Numbered from the stretch's first letter, positions 53,114 through 62,588 are shown. The stretch: 64,000 nucleotides of DNA from Dehalococcoidia bacterium (GCA_030018455.1 JASEFU010000006.1:1-64000), one strand, 5' to 3'. Notes: a model not told the origin generated them from the letters alone. A program made the numbers and translations.

Positions 53114-55042
53114 CTACGCTTTCTCTTCTTTCGCCTCCTGTCCAACGAGCGCCGTCATTTGCCGCCAGGCCTCGCGCGCCTCTTCCACCGATCCCTCGTC
53201 CTCGATAGTCGAGATGTCGCCCGGCTCGCGGCCGAGGACGACGGCTTTGAGGACGCGGCGCATGATCTTGCCGCTGCGCGTCTTCGGCAGCATGTCGACG
53301 AAGTTCATCTCGCCGATCACGGCCACGGGGCCCAGCTCCTTTCGCACCGTTTGCAGCAGCTCCCTTCGCAGTTCTTCCGACGGCTGATGGCCCTGCTTCA
53401 GCACCACAAAAGCCGATATCGCCTCGCCGCGTAACTCGTCCGGCCGTCCGGTGACGCCGACCTCGGCCACGGCGGGGTGTTGCAGGAACGCCGTCTCCAC
53501 CTCGATAGTGCCGATGCGGTGGGCCGCCACTTTGATCACTTCGTCGGCGCGGCCGCTGAACCAGATGTAGCCGTCCTCGTCTTTCGAAGCAGCGTCGCCG
53601 GTCGAGTAGACGTTGAGGCCGGGGATGCGCCCCCAGTAATCGGGGCCGTAGCGCTCCGGCTCGCCCCATAGCTGTGAGGTCAGACCGGGAAACGGCCGGC
53701 GGATGACGAACAGTCCTTTTTCGCCGGGGGCGCAGGGCACTCCCTCGGGCGTGACGACATCGGCCTCGATCCCCGGCAGGGGAATGCCGCCGGAGCCGGG
53801 CTTGATCGGGAGCATGCAGACGCCGTAAGGGTTGCCGATGATGGGCCCGCTGGTCTCGGTGGCCCACATGTGGTCGATCACCGGGATGCGGTCGTCGAAG
53901 ACCTCCTTCTGGAACCATTCCCACGCCGGCGCGTTCAGCACCTCGCCGGCGGAGAAGACCCGCTGCAACCGGCTCATGTCGAACCGGCGCGCCACCTCGG
54001 AGCCGTAGCGCATCATCAGCCGCACAAGCGTAGGCGACGTGAACATCCCTGTGATCCCGTTGTCCTGAATGACGCGATAGAACGCTTCCGGCCCGGGATG
54101 ATCGGGGGCGCCCTCATAGGCGACGGTGGTCGCCCCGGCGAGGAGCGGCCCGTGAACGATGTAGGCGTGCCCGACGACCCACCCGATGTCGGACGTCGCC
54201 CACCAGACGTCGCTCTCGTTGAGGCCGAAGACCCAGCGCGACATGCTCGAGACGTGCGCCTGGTAGCCCCCGTGCGTGTGCACTGCGAGCTTTGGCCTCG
54301 CGGTCGTGCCGGAGGTAGGGAGGATGTAGGCGGGCTCGTTCGCTTCCATTATCTCGTAGCCGTCGTCGCGCCCTTCGCCGAGGGCCAGGAAGTCGTCCCA
54401 CCACAGGTCGCGCTCCGGGTCGAACGAGACGTCGAGGCCGGTGTGTTTCAGCACGACTACCCGTTCGACGCCGGCACCCTCGTTCACGGCGTCGTCGACG
54501 ATCTTCTTGAGCGGGACGTCGTTTCCCTTGCGCCACGTGCCGTCGGCGGTGAATAGCAGGCGGCAGCCCGTCCTGCCCACGCGGTCGACGAGCGCGCTGG
54601 CGCCGAAGCCGGCGAACACGACGACGTGGATGGCGCCGATGCGCGCGGCCGCGAGCATTATCGTTATCGCTTCCGGGCAGGTGGGCATGTAGACGGCGAT
54701 GCGGTCGCCCTTCCCGATGCCGAGGCCGCGGAGGGCGGCCGCCGCCCTCTTCACGTCGTTAAGCAGGTGGGTGTACGTGTAGACCTTTCGCTCGCCGCGC
54801 TCGTCGATGGCGATGAGCGCCGCGTGGCCGCCGCGCCCCTGTTCGACGTGGCGGTCCAGGCAGCTATAGCAGAGGTTCGTCTGCCCTCCGATGAACCAGC
54901 GGAACGTGGGCGGCGTCCATTCGAACACCGTGTCCCACTTGCGGAACCAGGGGATGTGAGAGGCGGCCTCTGCCCAGAACGCCTCCGGGTCCTCCCTGGC
55001 GCGCCGCACGAGCGACTTCACCATGGGGTTTATGACTTCCAT
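53114..55042 (-). CDS. acsA: Acetyl-CoA synthetase (AMP-forming)
   Basis: 642 residues, ATG after GGAGGTG. ACAS N-terminal domain (RWFIGGQTNLCYSCLDRHVE), adenylation P-loop YILPTSGTTARPK, WWATSDIGWVVGH and MWATETSGPI, then STGDAASKDEDGYIWFSGRADEVIKVAAHRIG. The C-terminal PKTRSGKIMRR carries the Lys essential for adenylation and usually acetylated for control. Activates acetate, or possibly propionate, with ATP and CoA. It lies downstream of the HpaB-type monooxygenase, but a terminator-like hairpin separates them. Confidence 0.93.
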   Translation of the reverse strand: MEVINPMVKSLVRRAREDPEAFWAEAASHIPWFRKWDTVFEWTPPTFRWFIGGQTNLCYSCLDRHVEQGRGGHAALIAIDERGERKVYTYTHLLNDVKRAAAALRGLGIGKGDRIAVYMPTCPEAITIMLAAARIGAIHVVVFAGFGASALVDRVGRTGCRLLFTADGTWRKGNDVPLKKIVDDAVNEGAGVERVVVLKHTGLDVSFDPERDLWWDDFLALGEGRDDGYEIMEANEPAYILPTSGTTARPKLAVHTHGGYQAHVSSMSRWVFGLNESDVWWATSDIGWVVGHAYIVHGPLLAGATTVAYEGAPDHPGPEAFYRVIQDNGITGMFTSPTLVRLMMRYGSEVARRFDMSRLQRVFSAGEVLNAPAWEWFQKEVFDDRIPVIDHMWATETSGPIIGNPYGVCMLPIKPGSGGIPLPGIEADVVTPEGVPCAPGEKGLFVIRRPFPGLTSQLWGEPERYGPDYWGRIPGLNVYSTGDAASKDEDGYIWFSGRADEVIKVAAHRIGTIEVETAFLQHPAVAEVGVTGRPDELRGEAISAFVVLKQGHQPSEELRRELLQTVRKELGPVAVIGEMNFVDMLPKTRSGKIMRRVLKAVVLGREPGDISTIEDEGSVEEAREAWRQMTALVGQEAKEEKA

Positions 55043-55171
55043 TTCGCTGCACCTCCGATGCCTTCTGCGCGGACCTTCTCCTGGACATCTGGATCATCGC
55101 ACCAGAGCTGAGATGGACGCAATGACGCACACCGGAAGGCGGGTCGCGGGAAGGGGGCCGGAGCGCGAAAT

Positions 55172-55205
55172 GAAGAGAGGGGGCGCGCAGTGCGCCCCCC
55201 TCTTC
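55172..55205 (-). terminator. Terminator-like hairpin after the HpaB-type gene
   Basis: A long GC hairpin (arms around GAAGAGGGGG and CCCCCTCTCTTC on the minus strand) lies 18-51 bases after the stop of the monooxygenase gene and is followed by ATTTCG. The U-tract is short, but the stem is very strong. Confidence 0.5.
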
Positions 55206-55222
55206 GCGTGATTGTCTTGGCG

Positions 55223-56653
55223 TCAGTCAGGAAGTTGGAAAGGTGGCCGGGTGGGCAGGTCCTTGAAGTCGGGGTGGTCGGTGGGCAGCCCCAGCGCGCG
55301 CCTGCCGGCGGCCTTGAAGCGCTCCCAGTCGGCCATCTGGTAGAGGACCATCTTCTGGGTGGCCAGCGAGCCCTCCGCGTGGATGGCAAGCACGCCGTAG
55401 AAGGCGGAGCCCTGGTTTATTACGGCGTGGATGGCGCGGATGCGCTCTTCGGTCGGGAACGACGCGTCGCCCTGCAGGTACTTCTCCAGGTAGGGACGCG
55501 TCTCCGGGTTTTCCCAGTCCTTCATGGATGGGATCGTCGCCGCGATGCCGCCGGTGATGTCCTGGAGGTACTTCATTGCTTCGTGCCACTGCGAGGCGAA
55601 CCAGTACTTAGCGCAGTTAGTGTAAACAGGGTTGGGCATCGCGAAACCCGTCTCAGGGTCGATCACCGGGTCGAGGGCGGCGGCCTTGCCGAGGGCTTCC
55701 GTCACGTCGGCGTACATCGCGAGCCAGGCGAGCATGTCCTGGATGCGGGTGGCGTGCGTCAGTCCGTTGTACTCGGCCATCAGCCTGGCGAGTCCGGCAA
55801 CGATCTGAAGGTGGACGTGCTTGTAAGTGGCAGCCGTCAGCCGATGGTAGCGCGCGAAGGAAGTGGCCATCATACGGGAAAACTGCCACTCGCCCGCCAT
55901 GAACACCCTCTCCCAGGGAACGAAGACGTTGTCGAAGATTATCATCGGGTGCCCGCCGCCGGCGGCCCCGCCCGTGGCGATAAAGGTCACGCCCTTGGCA
56001 TTGCAGGGGACGGCGCAGGCCACGCAGTAGTCCTTGCCCGTCTCGTTGTGGTTGCGCGAGGGAAGGACCATCAACTCGTTGGAGAGAATGGACTCGCTGA
56101 TGTGGAGTTTGCAGCCGGTTATGTAGATCCCCTCGTTGTTGCGGTCGACGATGCGGACGTAGAAGTCCTTGTGGGCCTGGCGGGGGTCTTCGGCGTGTAG
56201 CCGCCTGTTTCCCTTGGGATCGCTTACCGCGGCACAGATGCTCGGGTCATTCTTCTTGCACCAGGCGCGATAGTCGCGCATGTGCCCTGAATACTTGGTG
56301 CCCATCGCAGCGTCGAGCTTCTCTGCGGCATAAGCGACGCCGTTCAGCCCATCGATACCGGTGAGGCGTGACCCGCCGATACCGTTCCGGTTCAGCGTCT
56401 GAATGATCGTCCTTCGGCGTTGCAGGTCCTCGCCCGTCTCCGGGACTTTAAAGGAGAAGGAGACTTCCTCCCCGTCCTCCATCATGTTGAACAGAGAGCG
56501 GTACTGAGGCTGCACGGCGATCCAGAATTCGGACGCTGTCCGCTCCACCATGCCCTTGTATCGCGTTACGACATCGGTGACCCTTTCTCCGTCCTGGTAG
56601 ACCACCCTGCCGTCCCTGAGGCTTTCCACGTACTGCTCAGGAGTCCTGATCAT
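55223..56653 (-). CDS. HpaB-type FADH2-dependent monooxygenase family protein
   Basis: 476 residues of the 4-hydroxyphenylacetate 3-hydroxylase/4-hydroxybutyryl-CoA dehydratase family. It opens with IRTPEQYVESLRDGRVVY. HMRDYRAWCKKNDPSICAAVSDPKGNR, HETGKDYCVACAVP-like and IFDNVFVPWERVF segments follow family order. In the dehydratase, HRxxxxxxC supplies cluster ligands; here the stretch reads FARYHRLTAATYKH with Tyr at the Cys position, so a flavin monooxygenase is more likely. It would need a separate flavin reductase, which is not in the window. Substrate unknown, probably a phenol. Confidence 0.83.
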   Translation of the reverse strand: MIRTPEQYVESLRDGRVVYQDGERVTDVVTRYKGMVERTASEFWIAVQPQYRSLFNMMEDGEEVSFSFKVPETGEDLQRRRTIIQTLNRNGIGGSRLTGIDGLNGVAYAAEKLDAAMGTKYSGHMRDYRAWCKKNDPSICAAVSDPKGNRRLHAEDPRQAHKDFYVRIVDRNNEGIYITGCKLHISESILSNELMVLPSRNHNETGKDYCVACAVPCNAKGVTFIATGGAAGGGHPMIIFDNVFVPWERVFMAGEWQFSRMMATSFARYHRLTAATYKHVHLQIVAGLARLMAEYNGLTHATRIQDMLAWLAMYADVTEALGKAAALDPVIDPETGFAMPNPVYTNCAKYWFASQWHEAMKYLQDITGGIAATIPSMKDWENPETRPYLEKYLQGDASFPTEERIRAIHAVINQGSAFYGVLAIHAEGSLATQKMVLYQMADWERFKAAGRRALGLPTDHPDFKDLPTRPPFQLPD

Positions 56654-56729
56654 GGCTTAGCTCCTTTGCTCCCACCGGGGGCGCTTTGAATTCTCGCACG
56701 GCTTTGCTCTTGTCGAGCCGTAATCATCA

Positions 56730-58190
56730 TCAGACGACTGCTGTCTTTTCACCTACCTCCTCTCGCAGTTTCTCCTGTTCTTCGAGCCATCGGTAATAGC
56801 CAGAATACTTGTAGAGTGCGCGGCAGGCCCTGTCGATCGTCTTGAAGACGGGCACGCCCGCCTTGATGAAGTTCTTCATGGCATACAGGCGGTCTCGTTC
56901 CGTCTCCAGGTTCTCCTGGGGGATGCGCATCGCTACGACGAACGGCTTGCGGCGCCGTTTGACGAACTTCAGCAGCACACGGAACATCTGCCTCGGGCCC
57001 CCGCGCCAGCCCATCCGACGGGGAAACACCTGAACAACCATGAGGATAAAGTCGACAAGGCGGTCTTTCTCGACGATTTCGAGGACGCGGACAAAGTCCT
57101 CGGGGCCGCGGAGCTGCATACCGACGTCCATGGGGTTGCGCACGCTCGTGCCCGCCACGCCGATGAACTCCCTCAGCTCCGCCTGCACCGCTTCCTCGAT
57201 CGTCGGCACTTCGAGCCCCTCGCGCGCGCAGACGTCGGCGGCGTGGACGCCGGTGCCGCCCGCCCCCCCGATGAGGAGGACGCCGCGCCCTGTCGACGGC
57301 GGCAGGCGGACGAGCGCCTGAAGGACATCGACCATCTCCTCCATCGAGTCGACGGGGATTGCGCCCGACTGCTTGAAAAAGGCGTCCCAGACAACGTTCT
57401 CGCCCGCGAGGGAGCCGGTATGGGAGGCGGCCGCTTTCGCGCCGGCGGAGGTCAGCCCGCCCTTCAGCACGACGACCGGCTTCTTCGGCGATATGCGCCG
57501 CACCTGCTCCAGCAGCTTCCGGCCATCGCGCACGCCTTCGAGGTACATGGCGATGTACTGCGTTTCGGGGTCTTTCTCGAAGTACTCGAGGAAATCGGTG
57601 CAGTCCATCACGTAGCCGTTGCCGTAGGAGATGACCTTGCTCATGAGGAGGCCGTAGTCCGGGCACAGGCGGACGAATTCGCTGCCCAGGGCGCCGCTCT
57701 GCGTGATCATGGCGATGGGCCCGACCTCGGCGGGAAGCTTGCCCCAGGGCGAGATGCGGCCTCGCGGCGAGTAGATGCCCATGCAGTTGGGCCCGACGAT
57801 GTTCAGCTTTCCTCGCGCCGCGATCTCGCGCAGGCGCTTGGCCAGCTCCTCGCCTTCCTCCTCGCCGGTCTCGGCAAAGCCGGCGGTGAACATGTGGATG
57901 TTCCGCGCGCCCTTCGCGATGCACTCTTCAAGCGCCTGCTCCGCGCGCCCTGCGCTCACCGCCACGATCACGAGGTCGGGCACCTCGGGGACGGCCGCGA
58001 GAGAGGGGTAGCACTTGAGCCCCATGATCTCTTCCGCGTTGGGGTTGATGGGGTAGAGGCGTCCCGGGTACTCCATGTCCTTCAGGCCCATCAGGAAGCC
58101 GTTCCCACCACCCCGCTCCTTCGTCGAAGCGCCGAGAATCGCGACGGAGCGGGGATTGAAAGCAGCCTCAAATCCTTCATCCCAGGCCAT
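56730..58190 (-). CDS. NDP-forming acyl-CoA ligase, alpha-type subunit
   Basis: 486 residues from the ATG at 58190 (GTG 58199 is too near its AAGGAG). CoA-binding Rossmann domain (RSVAILGASTKERGGGNGFLMGL; YPINPNAEEIMGLKCYPSL), the NIVGPNCMGIYSP and ITQSGALGSEF segments, then the succinyl-CoA ligase-like domain with the phospho-His in AASHTGSLAGE. No ATP-grasp (beta) domain is present, and no beta subunit gene is nearby. It should form acyl-CoA, or ATP from acyl-CoA, with a partner elsewhere. Adjacent to the HpaB-type gene on the same strand. Confidence 0.87.
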   Translation of the reverse strand: MAWDEGFEAAFNPRSVAILGASTKERGGGNGFLMGLKDMEYPGRLYPINPNAEEIMGLKCYPSLAAVPEVPDLVIVAVSAGRAEQALEECIAKGARNIHMFTAGFAETGEEEGEELAKRLREIAARGKLNIVGPNCMGIYSPRGRISPWGKLPAEVGPIAMITQSGALGSEFVRLCPDYGLLMSKVISYGNGYVMDCTDFLEYFEKDPETQYIAMYLEGVRDGRKLLEQVRRISPKKPVVVLKGGLTSAGAKAAASHTGSLAGENVVWDAFFKQSGAIPVDSMEEMVDVLQALVRLPPSTGRGVLLIGGAGGTGVHAADVCAREGLEVPTIEEAVQAELREFIGVAGTSVRNPMDVGMQLRGPEDFVRVLEIVEKDRLVDFILMVVQVFPRRMGWRGGPRQMFRVLLKFVKRRRKPFVVAMRIPQENLETERDRLYAMKNFIKAGVPVFKTIDRACRALYKYSGYYRWLEEQEKLREEVGEKTAVV

Positions 58191-58242
58191 CGATACCACA
58201 ACTCCTTCTGCTAACGGGTCCGCCGGCCTCGAGGGCGGCGCC

Positions 58243-59031
58243 TCAACGTAGGCCAGCCAGGAAGTCGGTGACGACTCTATTGAACTCCTGCGGCGCCTCG
58301 ATGGCTGCGGCGTGCCCTGTCGGCAACACTTCGAGGCGGCTTCCCGGTATGGCGGCGGCGGTGGCGCGCGCAGCCTCGAGGGGCGTGAAAGCGTCCTGAC
58401 TGCCCGCGATCACCAGCACCGGGCAGGCGAGGCGGCCGAGATCGGGCGGCGAGGCCGCCACGAGGGCTCCCCACAGTCGGGCGAACGCCCGCGGGTCGTT
58501 CCGGAGCTTAATCGACTTGTACGCCTCGAACTTCTCGGGGTCGCGCTCTTTGAGGCCAGGCGAAAACGAGGTCGCGGTCATCTGCTCGGAGACGGTCTCC
58601 AGATCGCCCTGCTCCAGCAGTCCGATGAGCCGGCGGCGCCGCTCCTGCGCCTCCGGCGACGGCGGCGCAATGCCCACGCCGCTGTTGGCGAGGACAAGCG
58701 CCCGCACCACCTCGGGCCGGTCTATCGCAAACTGGAGGCCGATGCGCCCGCCCATCGAGTAGCCGAGGACGAACGCGCTGTCGATTTCGAGCGCACGCAG
58801 AAGCTGGTAGAGGTCTTCGGCGAGCAGCCCCATGTCGACCGCGCCCTCCGGCAGCTCCGTCTCGCCAAAGCCGCGCACGTCGTAGGTGAGCACGCGGTAC
58901 CGCTGCGACAACGCGGGAACCTGGTTGTACCACATGTGGAGGTTGTCGCCGGCGCCGTGGATGAGGACCAGGCAGTCGCCGTCCCCGGCGAGCTCGTAGT
59001 TCTGCGTTATGCCGTTGGCGCGGACCTTCAT
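58243..59031 (-). CDS. Alpha/beta hydrolase
   Basis: 262 residues. Oxyanion region LIHGAGDN, nucleophile elbow GYSMGG (Ser near 99), acid Asp in VIAGSQDAFTPLEAA and His in LPTGHAAAIEAPQEFN complete a triad. The spelling resembles 3-oxoadipate enol-lactonase and related esterases. It precedes the acyl-CoA ligase on the same strand by 52 bases. Substrate cannot be assigned. Confidence 0.87.
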   Translation of the reverse strand: MKVRANGITQNYELAGDGDCLVLIHGAGDNLHMWYNQVPALSQRYRVLTYDVRGFGETELPEGAVDMGLLAEDLYQLLRALEIDSAFVLGYSMGGRIGLQFAIDRPEVVRALVLANSGVGIAPPSPEAQERRRRLIGLLEQGDLETVSEQMTATSFSPGLKERDPEKFEAYKSIKLRNDPRAFARLWGALVAASPPDLGRLACPVLVIAGSQDAFTPLEAARATAAAIPGSRLEVLPTGHAAAIEAPQEFNRVVTDFLAGLR

Positions 59032-59157
59032 TCTGGCAACTCCGCGGCCCGATCGAAATGCTCCGGCTCGGAGGCCGAGGTGATGACATTGTGAAACGGC
59101 TGCCTGAATGAAGTCAAACGATTCCCTACCGATTCACGAGCGCGGGCAAGCGAACAC

Positions 59158-59382
59158 TCAGCGGCTAATGAGGCGGAAAACGACGTTGGCGACGATGGTG
59201 AGGAGCAGGCTAACCAGTATCATCGTCGTCAAGGGGAAGTAGAACGAGAAGCCGTTCCGCTTGATGGAGAAGTCGCCCGGCAGCTTGCCCAGCAGCGGCA
59301 CGTGGGGCGCCAGAAGCAGCAGCACCCCCACGAGCGCGATGACTACGCCGAATATGATCAGAGAGCGCGCAACTACGTCCAT
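59158..59382 (-). CDS. DUF2905 small membrane protein
   Basis: 74 residues from the ATG at 59382. Two TM helices: SLIIFGVVIALVGVLLLL and FPLTTMILVSLLLTIVANVVF, with PLLGKLPGDFSIKRNGFSFYFP between them, which is the DUF2905 signature. The open frame extends to 59538 but the upstream part is not family sequence. Function unknown. Confidence 0.85.
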   Translation of the reverse strand: MDVVARSLIIFGVVIALVGVLLLLAPHVPLLGKLPGDFSIKRNGFSFYFPLTTMILVSLLLTIVANVVFRLISR

Positions 59383-59506
59383 TCTTGAATCATTGTAGCA
59401 GCCCGCGAACGGCTGGGCACCGACGCTCTGTTGACACTTGCCGCCGTCCCTTCTAGTCTCGCAACTGACCTGGACAGCAGCGGCCTGGAGTCGGAAGGAG
59501 AGCGAC

Positions 59507-60367
59507 ATGCCCTGGATGGAGCGCGGGAACGCCCGCATATACTACGAAGACGTCGGCAAAGGCGAGCCCATAATCACAACACACGGCGTGGCCGAGAACG
59601 GCGGTTACTGGAGCGAGACGGGGGTGACGCAACGGCTGGCGGAGCGCTACCGCGTCATCTCGATGGATATGCGCGCGCACGGGCAGACGGTTGTTGAAGG
59701 CGAACCCCTCGGCTTCGACGTCGATACGGTGGCGGACGATATCGGCGCCCTGGCCGATCACCTCGGGTTCGAGCGCTTCCACCTGCTGACGCACGCGACC
59801 GGCGGCATGGCAGGCGTGCGGTATGCGATGGGCCACTCCGACCGCCTGATAAGCCTCATGCTCACCGATACGGGGTCGGCCACGCAGCTCGTCTTTCCCG
59901 GCGTGACGGAAGAGCAGATGCGCGAGGGGATGGAAGCGTGGGCGACGGGCTTTGAGACCGCCGATCACGACCAGATCGTCGCGGGGGCGAAGGTGAACCC
60001 GGGGCCGTTCCTCTTCCGCATGGCGCAGCTCCCTGAAGCGGAGCGTATGTACGGCGTTTGGGAACGCATACTACGCCGCAACGACCTGAAGACGGTGGCG
60101 AAGTTCCTGCGCACTTTCTACACCGACCCCGATCCGCACATCGACAGGCTGCGTCAGATCAAGTGCCCCACGCTGGTGCTGCTGGGCGAGTTCGATGTCG
60201 TCTTCATCGAGGCGAGCGAGTTGATGGCGCGCGAGATCCCGGATGCGCGCCACGTGGTACTGAAAGGGGTCGGGCACATGACGGCCATCGAGGACACGGA
60301 GGGGACGGTCCGCGAGCTGCTCGACTTTCTCGACACGGTGAAAACGACGGGGAAAGCGAACCGCTAG
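59507..60367 (+). CDS. Alpha/beta hydrolase
   Basis: 286 residues from the ATG at 59507, six bases after GGAAGGAG. TTHGVAENGGYWSE oxyanion region; the elbow reads LLTHATGGMAGVRY, where the usual GxSxG is THATGG: Thr or another residue stands at the nucleophile position, so classical serine hydrolase activity is uncertain. VLLGEFDVVFIEASEL and LKGVGHMTAIEDTEG supply the acid and His. It overlaps nothing and converges on the E2 gene three bases away. Confidence 0.83.
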   Translation: MPWMERGNARIYYEDVGKGEPIITTHGVAENGGYWSETGVTQRLAERYRVISMDMRAHGQTVVEGEPLGFDVDTVADDIGALADHLGFERFHLLTHATGGMAGVRYAMGHSDRLISLMLTDTGSATQLVFPGVTEEQMREGMEAWATGFETADHDQIVAGAKVNPGPFLFRMAQLPEAERMYGVWERILRRNDLKTVAKFLRTFYTDPDPHIDRLRQIKCPTLVLLGEFDVVFIEASELMAREIPDARHVVLKGVGHMTAIEDTEGTVRELLDFLDTVKTTGKANR

Positions 60368-60370
60368 CCG

Positions 60371-61603
60371 CTACAGCAGCAGGTGAAGCGGCGCCTCCAG
60401 CAGCCGCTTGATCTCACCCAGGAACTCGGCGCCCTGCGCCCCATCCGTCACGCGGTGGTCGCCCGAAAGCGCCAGCTTCATCATCTCGGCGACCACGATT
60501 GCACCGTCTCGGACGACGGGCGTCTGCCGGATGGCGCCGACGCCCAGTATCGCCGTCTGGGGCGGCTGGATTATCGCTATCAGCTCCTCGACGCCGAACA
60601 TCCCCAGGTTGCTCACGGTAAAGGTGCCGCCGGAATACTCCTCCGCCTTCAGCGTACCCGACTTCGCGCGCTCCGCCAGGCTGCGGCTCGCGGCTGCTAT
60701 CTCGACGACGTTCTTTCGTCCCGCCTCGAGGATTGCCGGCGCGATGAGCCCCTCTTCGAGCGCTATGGCGATGCAGACGTTCTGCGCCTCGTGCCGGCGC
60801 ACCTCGCCGTCGACGAACCAGGTGTTGAACATGGGGTGCATCGCAAGCGCCTTCGCCGCCGCCTTGACAAGCAGGTCGTTCACCGACACGCGCGCCTCTT
60901 CTCCGAGCGAAGCGTTGAGCTGCGAGCGCATCCGCTGCGCCTCCGTCATATCGACGTCGACGACGACGTAGTAGTGGGGCGCCTCGCGCTTGCTCTGGCT
61001 CATGCGGCGGGCTATCGTCTGGCGCATCCTGCTCATGGGCACGGCGGCAGGAGGAGCAGGCGGCGCAGCCTCCGGCGGAGCGGCTTCGGGCGGCGCCGCT
61101 ATCCGCTGGAGGAACGCTTCCACGTCGCGGCGGACGATGCGCCCTTCCGGGCCTGAGCCGCGGACCTGCCGCAGATCGACGCCCTTCTCTTCGGCGATGC
61201 GCCGCGCCACCGGTGATACGCGGATGAACTCCTCCTCGGCGCGGGCCGGCGCTTCCGCCTCTTTGGGCGGCGCTTTCTCCGGAGGAGCAGGAGCCGGCTG
61301 TTCTTCTGCTGCGGCGGCGCGCTCCTTCTCAGGGGCCGGCGGCGCCGCCTCGCCCATCTCCTCGCCGGGGGCGGTGATGATCGCTATCACCTGGCCGACG
61401 GCCACCGTTTCGCCCGGCTGCGCCAGCACCCGGCCGAAGATGCCGCCCTCGAACGCCTCGATCTCGACGTTCGCCTTGTCGGTCTCGATCTCGGCGATGG
61501 CTTCGCCACGGGTCACGGGGTCGCCCTCGTTCTTCAGCCAGCGGATGAGCTTGCCTTCCTTCATCTCCGCGCCCATCTGGGGCATGACGACTTCGTAGGC
61601 CAT
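60371..61603 (-). CDS. 2-oxo acid dehydrogenase E2 (dihydrolipoamide acyltransferase)
   Basis: 410 residues. One lipoyl domain (EIETDKANVEIEAFEGG, lipoylated Lys43), an Ala/Pro/Glu linker (75-125), a peripheral-subunit-binding domain (SPVARRIAEEKGVDLRQVRGSG-like), a second linker and the catalytic domain with SNLGMFGVEE and the C-terminal LSGDHRVTDGAQGAEFL holding the active-site His. Last gene of the E3-E1alpha-E1beta-E2 operon, 13 bases after E1beta. The acyl group (acetyl from pyruvate or acetoin, or branched) is not decided by sequence. Confidence 0.94.
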   Translation of the reverse strand: MAYEVVMPQMGAEMKEGKLIRWLKNEGDPVTRGEAIAEIETDKANVEIEAFEGGIFGRVLAQPGETVAVGQVIAIITAPGEEMGEAAPPAPEKERAAAAEEQPAPAPPEKAPPKEAEAPARAEEEFIRVSPVARRIAEEKGVDLRQVRGSGPEGRIVRRDVEAFLQRIAAPPEAAPPEAAPPAPPAAVPMSRMRQTIARRMSQSKREAPHYYVVVDVDMTEAQRMRSQLNASLGEEARVSVNDLLVKAAAKALAMHPMFNTWFVDGEVRRHEAQNVCIAIALEEGLIAPAILEAGRKNVVEIAAASRSLAERAKSGTLKAEEYSGGTFTVSNLGMFGVEELIAIIQPPQTAILGVGAIRQTPVVRDGAIVVAEMMKLALSGDHRVTDGAQGAEFLGEIKRLLEAPLHLLL

Positions 61604-61616
61604 GGCGGCTCCTCCT

Positions 61617-62588
61617 CTACACCATCGCGAGGGCGACGCGAACGATCTCGTCTTCGCTTGGCAGCGCGGCTGTCTCCAGCGGTTTGGCGTACGGCATGGG
61701 GACGTCGGCGCCGCAGACGCGGGCGACCGGGGCGTCCAGGTAGTCGAAGGCTTTCTCCTGGATCAGCGCCGCGATCTCCGCCGCGAAGCCGCCGAAGCGC
61801 CAGTCGTCCTCGACGACGATTACGCGGCCCGTCTTCTTCGCCGATTGGATGATCGCGTCGATGTCCAGCGGGCGCAGCGTGCGTAGGTTGATCACCTCGG
61901 CGTCGACGCCGCGCTCCGCCAGCGTCTCCGCCGCTCGGGCCGCCTGGTGCACGCTGCCCGAATACCCGATGATGGTGACGTCATCGCCGGGGCGGTAGAC
62001 CTGCGCCTGCCCGAAAGGTACGGAGTACTCCTCTTCCGGCACCTCCCCTTTCAGGCCATAGAGGGCGGTGTGCTCGATGAAAATGACGGGGTTCTGGTCG
62101 CGAAGGGCGGTCTTGAGGAGGCCGCGGGCGTCGTAGGGGGTGGAAGGCACGACGACCTTGAGGCCGGGCACGTGCGCGTACCACCCCGCGAGGTCGTGGG
62201 AGTGCTGCGCGGAGAGCTGGGCGCCGCCGCCGCTCGCCATGCGGATGACGAGCGGGACGTTGATCTGCCCGCCCGACATGTAGAAGAGCTTGGAGGCGTT
62301 ATTGATTATCTGGTCGAAGGCGAGGAAGCTGAAGTTGATCGTCATCAGCTCGACGACGGGGCGCAGCCCGCCCATCGCGGCGCCGATCCCGCAGCCGACG
62401 ACGGCCGACTCCGAGATAGGCGTGTCGCGGACGCGCTCCTCGCCGAACTCTTCCTGGAGGCCACGGGTCACGCCGTAGGAGCCGCCGTAAGCGCCGATGT
62501 CCTCCCCCATGATGATTACGCGCTCGTCGCTCTGTAGCTCCTCACGCAGCGTCTGCCGAAGCGCCTCGCGCAGTGCAATCTCTGCCAT
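61617..62588 (-). CDS. 2-oxo acid dehydrogenase E1 beta subunit
   Basis: 323 residues from the ATG at 62588; an open frame continues far upstream but the family begins MAEIALREALRQTLREEL. VIIMGEDIGAYGG carries the ThDP-activating Glu, and the transketolase C-terminal domain has VTIIGYSGSVHQAARAAETLAERGVDAEVINLRTL. It pairs with E1 alpha, five bases upstream, to decarboxylate a 2-oxo acid or cleave acetoin. Confidence 0.94.
   Translation of the reverse strand: MAEIALREALRQTLREELQSDERVIIMGEDIGAYGGSYGVTRGLQEEFGEERVRDTPISESAVVGCGIGAAMGGLRPVVELMTINFSFLAFDQIINNASKLFYMSGGQINVPLVIRMASGGGAQLSAQHSHDLAGWYAHVPGLKVVVPSTPYDARGLLKTALRDQNPVIFIEHTALYGLKGEVPEEEYSVPFGQAQVYRPGDDVTIIGYSGSVHQAARAAETLAERGVDAEVINLRTLRPLDIDAIIQSAKKTGRVIVVEDDWRFGGFAAEIAALIQEKAFDYLDAPVARVCGADVPMPYAKPLETAALPSEDEIVRVALAMV

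Noticed and set aside
55223-56653. 4-hydroxybutyryl-CoA dehydratase (Fe-S) assignment
   Set aside because: The Cys seven residues after the ligand His is Tyr here, so the monooxygenase call was preferred.
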